Shown here: positions 25,008-33,117 of the stretch, piece after piece | Layout: each line of letters starts with the position of its first letter | Position numbering within the stretch: position 1 is the stretch's first letter | Assembly (NCBI GenBank): GCA_021848545.1 | Contig: JAJZUL010000036.1 | Span: forward strand, 1-33,117 | From: Pseudomonadota bacterium | GTDB lineage: Bacteria > Pseudomonadota > Alphaproteobacteria > Rhodospirillales > Magnetospirillaceae | Reading direction: 5' to 3' | DNA: 33,117 bases | Program-made: the position numbers and the translations under genes | Notes under the pieces: model-generated | Databases searched by the model: none | What the model saw: the letters and a program-made list of their open reading frames with translations, nothing else | Told to the model about the DNA's origin: nothing

Positions 25008-25469
25008 TCAGCCCCCCAATGCCGATTTGGCCACGGCGCTGGCGCGGGCGAAATCCATCCGGCCGCCATAGCGGTCCTTCAACGCCGCCATCACCTGGCC
25101 CATGGATTTAAGCCCGTCGGCGCCGGTCTCGGCGATGATCGCGCCCACCGCCTCGGCGATTTCCTCCTCGGTCATCTGGCGCGGCAGAAAATCCTCGATG
25201 ATGCCGATTTCCTCGCGTTCCTGCTCGGCCAGCTCCAGCCGGCCGCCCTGCTCATACAGGGCGATACTCTCGCGCCGCTGCTTGACCATCGACTGGAGCA
25301 TCTGCAGAACCTCGTCGTCGGTCACCTCGTTATTGCCGGTTCCGCGGGTGCGGGCGGCGATGTCGCGATCCTTCAGCGCCGCCAGAATCAACCGCACGGT
25401 CGAAACCCGCCGGGGTTCCTTGGCCAGCATCGCCGCCTTCAAAGCGTCATTAAACCGTTGGCGCAACAT
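25008..25469 (-). CDS. yqeY: GatB/YqeY domain-containing protein
   Basis: 153-residue cytoplasmic protein of the YqeY family, related to the C-terminal tRNA-binding part of amidotransferase subunit GatB. Typical are MLRQRFNDALKAAMLAKEPR, STVRLILAALKDRDI, MVKQRRESIALYEQGGR, EEIGIIEDFLPRQMTEEEI and MGQVMAALKDRYGGRMDF. It probably binds tRNA or tRNA-synthesis enzymes; the exact function in bacteria is unsettled. Full length: the C terminus SAVAKSALGG is normal, so the repeat placed directly after its stop has not truncated it. ATG 25469 has GGGAG upstream. It is divergent from carA across an 832-base gap and heads the dnaG-rpoD cluster. Confidence 0.94.
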   Translation of the reverse strand: MLRQRFNDALKAAMLAKEPRRVSTVRLILAALKDRDIAARTRGTGNNEVTDDEVLQMLQSMVKQRRESIALYEQGGRLELAEQEREEIGIIEDFLPRQMTEEEIAEAVGAIIAETGADGLKSMGQVMAALKDRYGGRMDFARASAVAKSALGG

Positions 25470-25572
25470 GCTCCCATCCCCATCCCCGACTCCGCCGCCA
25501 TAGCCGGCGGCGGGAAAGGGTTCGAGGCTAGCGCAACCCCGCCCGAAATGAAAGCATACCCCGCCGTATCAC

Positions 25573-25784
25573 CAGGGGAATCGGGTGAACCCGCTTCCCC
25601 TGCATTATGTATATTTCCCTCAATCGCCGGGCGGGCGCGTCCGCGCCCTTGGCTATCCTCGCTTGCGCGATCTCTGGGTTATCTTCGCTTGCGCTCCGGG
25701 GCCCCGATGGAGCCTCTCCGCACGCTGCGGCGGCCTCAACGGCCTAGTCGCTCCGCTCCAACGCGCCTTCACCCGATTACCCTG
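25573..25784 (-). mobile_element. 212-bp MITE with 10-bp target duplication, copy 2
   Basis: Inverted relative of the element at 17149-17334. Terminal repeats are CAGGGGAATCGGGTGAA and TTCACCCGATTACCCTG (one mismatch). The ten bases GCCGTATCAC stand immediately on both sides (25563-25572 and 25785-25794), a perfect target duplication different from that of copy 1. The extra 26 bases come from one internal duplication of the GCGCAAGCGA/GATA module. The inner hairpin is GGGCGC-GTCC-GCGCCC (25633-25648). No coding capacity. Confidence 0.88.
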
Positions 25785-25978
25785 GCCGTATCACCATGCT
25801 CGGAACAGGGCATAAAGGGGCATGGTCGGGAAAAGCGGGCCGGCGCCGGCCTATGCGACCGGAATCGGCCAGGGCCGCATCACCCCCACAGCACCGCCCG
25901 CGGCGCATATCACCATTGCCCGGCGCCAGGGAAAAACCGTCCATCGGCCGATTTCCCCGCCCTCTCTTTTATTGAATC

Positions 25979-26004
25979 GGAGCCGGATGCGCGCATCCGG
26001 CTCC
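25979..26004. other. Perfect 26-bp palindrome upstream of carA
   Basis: GGAGCCGGATGCG followed directly by its reverse complement, with no spacer. It lies 55 bases before the predicted carA -35 box. Neither strand has a T-run after it, so it is not an obvious terminator. It could be a cruciform, an operator for a dimeric regulator, or a remnant repeat. The rest of 25785-26058 shows no gene. Confidence 0.55.
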
Positions 26005-26058
26005 AGGCCGGCGGCCAGCGCTTTGATCCTGTTCGCTTTTCCCTTCCCGCCGCGATGC

Positions 26059-26087
26059 TTGACAGCGGGCCGGCTTTTCATTACACA
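26059..26087 (+). promoter_or_regulatory. Predicted carAB promoter
   Basis: Consensus -35 TTGACA (26059-26064), a 17-base spacer, and -10 TACACA (26082-26087, a partial match). Predicted start is near 26094, giving a leader of about 208 bases to carA. Confidence 0.5.
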
Positions 26088-26186
26088 CCGCCCCATCACC
26101 CTTGCCACCCTGGCCGTCCGGTCCGCTGGCCCCGCGGGAGCCGTCCTGTTCGGATGGAACCTGACACGCGGGGCCCGAAATGCGGA

Positions 26187-26206
26187 ACCCGCGCATCCGC
26201 GCGGGT
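26187..26206 (+). promoter_or_regulatory. Hairpin in the carA leader
   Basis: ACCCGCGC-ATCC-GCGCGGGT, eight pairs with a four-base loop, followed by ATTTACAAGG. It lies about 95 bases before the carA start codon within the predicted leader. It could be an attenuator-like element, but the T-run is short and no alternative pairing was worked out. Confidence 0.35.
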
Positions 26207-26301
26207 ATTTACAAGGACATCGCCCGCCCCCGCTTCTCAAGACGGGGCAGAGCGGCCGCATCGGGTCGCGTATAGGACTTGGACACGACAGGGGACAGCT
26301 T

Positions 26302-27492
26302 ATGGGCGATCCGTCCACCACCGAACCGGCCTTCGACACCCCCATCCCGCCCGAATCCACCGGCGCCCTGGTCCTTGCCGACGGCACCGTCCTGTGGGGC
26401 CGGGGCATCGGCGCCACCGGCGCCCGCGTCGGCGAGGTGGTGTTCAACACCGCCATGACCGGCTACCAGGAAGTCCTGACCGATCCCTCCTATGCCGGCC
26501 AGATCATCACCTTCACCTTCCCCCATATCGGCAACGTCGGGACCAATCCCGAGGATATCGAGACCCTGACCCCGGCGGCGCGGGGCTGCCTGCTCAAGGC
26601 CGACATCACCGAGCCCGCCAATTGGCGGGCGACGCGGGCGCTCGACGCCTGGATGGTGGCGAATGAAATGGTCGGCCTGTCGGGCATCGACACCAGGGCC
26701 CTGACCCGGCGCATCCGCGACCAGGGCGCGCCCAACGGCGCCATCGTCCATTTCGCCGCCGGCGAAGATCCCAAGACGGCGCTGAAGGCGGCCTGGCGTC
26801 AGGCCGCCGCCTGGCCGGGCCTGGAAGGCATGGATCTGGCCGCCGAAGTGAGCTGCCGCCAATCCTACGCCTGGGACGAAAGCACCTGGCGGCTGGGGCG
26901 GGGCTATGGCCGCCAGGAGGCGCCGCGCTTCCATGTGGTGGCCGTCGATTTCGGCGCCAAGCGCAACATCCTGCGCTGTCTGGCCCAGGCCGGATGCCGG
27001 GTCACCGTGCTGCCGGCCGACAGCGATGCCGAAACCGTTCTGTCCCACCGGCCCGACGGGGTGTTCCTGTCCAACGGGCCGGGCGACCCGGCGGCCACCG
27101 GCCGCTACGCGGTCTCCATGGTGAAGGGTATTCTGGAAACGGACATTCCGCTGTTCGGCATCTGCCTCGGCCACCAGATTCTGGCCCTGGCCCTGGGTGG
27201 AAAGACCTTCAAGATGGAAACCGGCCATCGCGGCGCCAACCATCCGGTCAAGGATTTGGCCACGGGACGGGTCGAGATCACCAGCCAGAATCACGGTTTC
27301 GCGGTGGACGAGGACAGCCTGCCCGCCGGCCTGGAGGTGACCCATCGCTCCCTGTTCGACGGATCGGTCGAGGGTCTGGCGGTGACGGGCCGGCCGGTCT
27401 TCTCCGTCCAGTACCACCCCGAAGCCAGCCCCGGCCCCCAGGACGCGCATTATCTGTTCGACCGTTTCGTCGGCCTGATGGAAAAACGGTAG
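26302..27492 (+). CDS. carA: Carbamoyl-phosphate synthase small subunit
   Basis: 396-residue glutaminase subunit that supplies ammonia to CarB for carbamoyl phosphate (EC 6.3.5.5), feeding arginine and pyrimidine synthesis. N-terminal domain: ALVLADGTVLWGRGIGATG, VVFNTAMTGYQEVLTDPSYA, FPHIGNVGTNPED. The C-terminal class I amidotransferase has VVAVDFGAKRNILR, LSNGPGDP, nucleophile Cys288 in FGICLGHQILALALGG, HGFAVDED and QYHPEASPGPQD with the catalytic His-Glu. ATG 26302 has AGGGGA seven bases upstream; the open frame back to 25822 is non-coding leader. It is followed by carB after 69 bases, probably as one transcript. Confidence 0.98.
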   Translation: MGDPSTTEPAFDTPIPPESTGALVLADGTVLWGRGIGATGARVGEVVFNTAMTGYQEVLTDPSYAGQIITFTFPHIGNVGTNPEDIETLTPAARGCLLKADITEPANWRATRALDAWMVANEMVGLSGIDTRALTRRIRDQGAPNGAIVHFAAGEDPKTALKAAWRQAAAWPGLEGMDLAAEVSCRQSYAWDESTWRLGRGYGRQEAPRFHVVAVDFGAKRNILRCLAQAGCRVTVLPADSDAETVLSHRPDGVFLSNGPGDPAATGRYAVSMVKGILETDIPLFGICLGHQILALALGGKTFKMETGHRGANHPVKDLATGRVEITSQNHGFAVDEDSLPAGLEVTHRSLFDGSVEGLAVTGRPVFSVQYHPEASPGPQDAHYLFDRFVGLMEKR

Positions 27493-27561
27493 AACCTTCA
27501 GGACCCGTTCAAGGACCCGCCGCCCGACCGTCCGTTCGCGGACACCGAAGCCAGGACGACC

Positions 27562-30816
<3,255 letters not shown>

Positions 30817-30818
30817 CG

Positions 30819-30850
30819 GCCCCCTCCCGCAACGGGGAGTCTCCGGGGGC
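30819..30850 (+). other. Nested hairpin after carB
   Basis: An outer pairing of GCCCCC (30819-30824) with GGGGGC (30845-30850) encloses CTCCCG paired with CGGGGAG around CAA. It begins two bases after the carB stop. No T-run follows, so termination is uncertain. It may instead protect the 3' end or weaken read-through into greA. The remaining 30851-30955 shows no gene. Confidence 0.4.
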
Positions 30851-30955
30851 GCGAAGGGCTTGGACGTTTAGGCACGCGCGGACATCGACGGCGCCGATTG
30901 ATGGGCGGCGACGCCGTGCCGTCTTTGGATTTCTGGAACGTTTGGGGTTTTCTGG

Positions 30956-31429
30956 ATGGAAAGAATTCCGATGACTCCGGCCGGTCTGGCCCGGCTGGAG
31001 GAGGAGTTGAGGACCTTGAAGGCCGTCGAACGGCCTGCCGTCATCAAAGCCATTGCCGAAGCGCGCGAACACGGCGATCTGTCCGAGAACGCCGAATATC
31101 ACGCCGCCCGCGAACGTCAAAGTTTCATCGAGGGCCGGGTCAGCGAACTTGAGGACGTGATTTCCCGCGCCCAGGTGATCGACGCCACCCAGCTTTCGGG
31201 CGACCAGGTCCGCTTCGGCGCCACCGTGACCCTGGCCGACGAGGATTCCGACGACGAAGTGGTCTACACCATCGTCGGCGCCCACGAGGCCGACATCAGA
31301 TCCGGCCTGATGTCGGTCCATTCGCCCCTGGCCCGCGCCCTGATCGGCAAGCATATCGGCGACACCGTCGAGGTCACCACGCCCGGCGGCTCCAAATCCT
31401 ACGAAGTGGTCGACGTCAGGTTCGGCTGA
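30956..31429 (+). CDS. greA: Transcription elongation factor GreA
   Basis: 157-residue GreA, which enters the RNA polymerase secondary channel and stimulates cleavage of backtracked RNA. The N-terminal coiled coil carries MTPAGLARLEEELRTLK and the tip AREHGDLSENAEYHAARERQ with the conserved Asp and Glu that coordinate the catalytic magnesium. The C-terminal FKBP-like domain has FGATVTLADED, YTIVGAHEADI, SPLARALIGKHIGDTVEV and PGGSKSYEVVDV. ATG 30956 is chosen by family length; its ribosome site is weak. It follows carB by 139 bases. Its TGA is directly followed by a 98-bp palindromic element. Confidence 0.98.
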   Translation: MERIPMTPAGLARLEEELRTLKAVERPAVIKAIAEAREHGDLSENAEYHAARERQSFIEGRVSELEDVISRAQVIDATQLSGDQVRFGATVTLADEDSDDEVVYTIVGAHEADIRSGLMSVHSPLARALIGKHIGDTVEVTTPGGSKSYEVVDVRFG

Positions 31430-31527
31430 GAGTTTGTGAAAGAATGCCCATCCGGCGTGAAACCGACGGAAAAACGCCGGCGTTTCCAATGGGCGTTCTT
31501 TTGCAAGTTCGATTGATTTACAAGCTC
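31430..31527 (+). repeat. 98-bp stop-codon-abutting palindromic element, copy 3
   Basis: Starts at the base after the greA TGA, in the same orientation to its gene as copies 5488-5585 and 24910-25007. Ends GAGTTTGTGAA and TTTACAAGCTC pair as RNA with two G-U pairs. Inner stems pair AGAATGCCCAT with ATGGGCGTTCT and CCGGCGT with ACGCCGG, and TTTT follows the inner hairpin. TGA also stands directly after the right end. Bases 31528-31681 hold a small hairpin (31542-31560) and a weak TATGCT box, but no gene. Confidence 0.85.
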
Positions 31528-31681
31528 TGAGCGGACACGGGAGCCCCGGAACGCGGGGCTGCCGCCAAATCCGTAAAATACGGGGCTTGCGCCTCCGGAC
31601 CGCCCCTGTTTTCGATCCTTGATCGGATGCGCGCCATGATATGCTGCCGGCCGGGGAAAGAACGGATCGGTTGAGCGCGGG

Positions 31682-32140
31682 ATGAGTGGGGGGCCGGACA
31701 AAAGCCTAGTCGCACGGGTTTGGAACGGCTCCCGTAAGGCTGTGGCCGTTGCCATGCTAGGCCTCATCGTTCTGGCCTATGCCGGGGCGAAACTTGAGCT
31801 TGGCGCACATCCACTCCCCCTTTCGAAGCCGCTTGACTGGGTCCAATGGTGGGCCAGCGCCCCGTCCGACTCCATAGGCCAGCTTTTCCTGGCGATCATC
31901 AGCGCCGTCACCCGCGAGCGGGCGCCGCTGGATTGGGCGATGACCTCCGGCACTCTCGGAATTACTTTGGTCCAGTTAGGGCAGCGCCAGACCGACCCCA
32001 CCCTGGTGAAAAATGGGATCAACGCCATCACGGCGACGGCGACCGAAGCACGAAAAGGCGGCCACGCCCCCGCCGCCGCCTTTTTCGACAATGCCTTGCA
32101 GAAGGCTCTCGCCCTACTCCGCACCATGGACCAAGGCTGA
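31682..32140 (+). CDS. Hypothetical single-pass membrane protein
   Basis: 152-residue protein that I do not recognise. A short basic N terminus (with NGSRK) leads into one hydrophobic helix (about residues 20-36, AVAVAMLGLIVLAYAG), suggesting an inner-membrane anchor with the rest outside or alongside the membrane. A second, milder hydrophobic patch is IGQLFLAIISAV. The C-terminal 70 residues look helical, with TLGITLVQLGQRQTDPTLVK and AAAFFDNALQKALALL, reminiscent of a TPR-like pair but without a firm match. ATG 31682 has only a weak GCGGG upstream. A TTGATC/TATGCT pair near 31617-31645 is a poor promoter candidate. It is convergent with the Lrp-type gene across an 81-base hairpin-rich gap. 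Codon use is typical of the window, so it is probably real. Confidence 0.6.
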   Translation: MSGGPDKSLVARVWNGSRKAVAVAMLGLIVLAYAGAKLELGAHPLPLSKPLDWVQWWASAPSDSIGQLFLAIISAVTRERAPLDWAMTSGTLGITLVQLGQRQTDPTLVKNGINAITATATEARKGGHAPAAAFFDNALQKALALLRTMDQG

Positions 32141-32154
32141 AACAAACGGAGGGT

Positions 32155-32203
32155 TCGGGAGGCCGCGCCTCCCGATCGGGGGAGCGGGGGCGGAAGCCCC
32201 CGC
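32155..32203. terminator. Twin hairpins between convergent genes
   Basis: Two perfect stem-loops stand in the 81-base convergent gap. TCGGGAGGC-CGC-GCCTCCCGA lies at 32155-32175, and GCGGGGGC-GGAA-GCCCCCGC at 32184-32203. Their symmetry would let both strands form them. Neither is followed by a T-run, so they may be pausing or 3'-end-stabilising structures instead of intrinsic terminators. Confidence 0.45.
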
Positions 32204-32221
32204 GCAAGACGCCGCGATCCG

Positions 32222-32722
32222 CTACGCCTCCGCCGGCTCGTCCACGCCGTCGATATCGATGGGGACGCCCGGCTGGTGCTTGCACTGGCGGACGGCCAGC
32301 GCGCTTTTGACGTGGGTGACGTTGGGCGCGGCGGTCAGGCGCTGGGTCAGGAAACGCTGATAGGCGTCCCAGTCGCGGGCCACCACCTTCAGGATGAAAT
32401 CGGTTTCGCCGGCCAGCATGTGGCATTCACGGACTTCCGGCCAGGCGCCGACCATGGTCTCGAACGCCTTGAGATCGCTCTCGGCCTGGCTGTTCAGCCC
32501 GACATGGGCGAAAATGGTGACGTTGTAGCCCAGGGCGGCCGGGTCGATATCGGCGTGGTAGCCCCGGATGGTGCCCGATTCCTCGAGGGCGCGGACCCGG
32601 CGCAGGCAGGGCGGCGCCGAAATGCCGGCGCGGCGGGCCAGATCCACATTGGTCATCCGGCCATCGGTCTGCAAATCCGCCAGGATGCGGCGATCGACGC
32701 GGTCGAGCTTGACGCGCTGCAT
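32222..32722 (-). CDS. Lrp/AsnC family transcriptional regulator
   Basis: 166-residue regulator. The N-terminal winged helix-turn-helix (about residues 4-60) reads LDRVDRRILADLQTDGRM, then NVDLARRAGISAPPCLRRVR. The C-terminal RAM ligand-binding domain (about 65-145) has GYNVTIFAHVGL, VRECHMLAGETDFILKVVAR and the late VTHVKSALAVRQ. These proteins form octamers that sense amino acids. The C-terminal 18 residues are acidic and extend past the usual end. ATG 32722 is chosen with GGGAG about 11 bases upstream; the frame to 32806 is upstream leader. The target is not evident here; it may control itself. A good TATAAT lies at 32815-32810. Any upstream partner gene lies outside the window. Confidence 0.93.
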   Translation of the reverse strand: MQRVKLDRVDRRILADLQTDGRMTNVDLARRAGISAPPCLRRVRALEESGTIRGYHADIDPAALGYNVTIFAHVGLNSQAESDLKAFETMVGAWPEVRECHMLAGETDFILKVVARDWDAYQRFLTQRLTAAPNVTHVKSALAVRQCKHQPGVPIDIDGVDEPAEA

Positions 32723-32809
32723 AAAGAAAAGGCTCCCGAAAACGAGGAAATCGCGGGCGCGAGCAGCCGGTCGCGAACGATCTTCGACGGCTGATCCCCC
32801 CAACACGAA

Positions 32810-32815
32810 ATTATA
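32810..32815 (-). promoter_or_regulatory. -10 box for the Lrp-type gene
   Basis: Perfect TATAAT on the minus strand (32815-32810) in an AT-rich patch about 88 bases upstream of the start codon. No good -35 is visible, suggesting activator dependence or an unusual upstream element. Confidence 0.4.
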
Positions 32816-32869
32816 TTACAACGCCCCCGCGCGCCGAGCCATGGGGTAAATCCCCACCCGCACACTTTC

Positions 32870-32975
32870 GACCTACGGCACCCGGAGGAGCGTGAGCTCC
32901 GACTATGCGCGTTGAGCGCGCCGGAGCGAGCGCAAGCGAGTGAGGATAAGCCAAGCGCGAGCGCCGGCGTTTGAG
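32870..32975 (+). repeat. Hairpin-module repeat, copy B
   Basis: A 106-bp block matching 17344-17451. The first hairpin differs in sequence but keeps pairing: GGAGC-GTGA-GCTCC (32887-32900) against GGCCGC-GCCA-GCGGCC in copy A. The shared remainder includes ACTATGCGCGTTGAGCGCG and the GCGCAAGCGAG module. Confidence 0.75.
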
Positions 32976-33117
32976 AGCCCGACCCGAAAATCGGCAGGGT
33001 GAGCCGAAAATGGCGGTTTTCGAGACCCGCAGCGGAGCGTACTTCATGTACGTGAGCAGCGGATGCGCAGAAAACCGCCATTTGCAGGCCGCCATGGCGA
33101 TTTTCGGGTCGGGCTCT
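32974..33117. repeat. Nested 144-bp inverted repeat at the window edge
   Basis: Perfect 19-bp ends, AGAGCCCGACCCGAAAATC at 32974-32992 and its complement at 33099-33117, enclose a second perfect 14-bp pair (33008-33021 and 33070-33083, core GGCGGTTTTC). Inside these are GTAC-TTCAT-GTAC (33039-33051) and a direct repeat GCAGCGGA. No plausible gene. The element ends exactly at the last base of the window. Confidence 0.75.

Overview
The window is GC-rich chromosomal DNA whose protein families and gene order (yqeY-dnaG-rpoD, carA-carB-greA-Lrp, queA-tgt, SiaB/SiaC signalling) point to an alphaproteobacterium, most likely Rhodospirillales of the Magnetospirillum/Phaeospirillum type. The taxonomy is inferred from protein character, not from a marker search. 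Both window edges fall inside repetitive DNA.

Layout. (1) 161-4364, minus strand: a cytoplasmic signalling operon of an OmpR-type response regulator, a receiver-plus-histidine-kinase hybrid, SiaB, SiaC and a soluble histidine kinase, closed by a perfect 20-bp stem-loop. (2) 4440-5351, minus: two tandem paralogues, each a free-standing DnaA domain IV (DNA-binding part only). (3) 5586-6539, minus: proline iminopeptidase. (4) 6652-9840, plus: queA-tgt (queuosine tRNA modification), then a membrane protein with an HPD-less J-like domain. (5) 9844-16939, minus: six tightly coupled genes resembling hyfB-C-E-F-G-I. The catalytic-type subunit lacks the NiFe cysteine ligands, so this is an energy-converting hydrogenase-related (Ehr) complex rather than a hydrogenase. 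(6) 16940-17513: gene-free, with a strong promoter for the Ehr operon, a 186-bp MITE with a perfect 10-bp target duplication, and hairpin-rich repeats. (7) 17514-20927: a charged hypothetical protein, then a divergent SBP3-TM-PAS-GGDEF-EAL c-di-GMP protein. (8) 20958-25469, minus: yqeY, dnaG, rpoD (macromolecular synthesis cluster). (9) 25470-26301: gene-free, with a second MITE copy, a perfect 26-bp palindrome, and a carA promoter and leader. (10) 26302-31429, plus: carA, carB, greA. (11) 31682-32722: a small membrane-anchored hypothetical protein convergent with an Lrp/AsnC regulator. (12) 32870-33117: hairpin modules and a nested 144-bp inverted repeat.

The strongest candidates for undescribed biology are these. 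First, the Ehr-type complex, which keeps its FeS cluster and proton-channel residues but not its NiFe site. Second, a 98-bp palindromic element present three times, each time starting at the base after a TGA stop codon and in the same orientation to that gene (pip, yqeY, greA), as if it were a mobile transcription terminator. Third, a MITE family with 10-bp target duplications, built from hairpin modules whose stems covary around a constant GGAC loop. Fourth, the twin orphan DnaA-domain-IV proteins.
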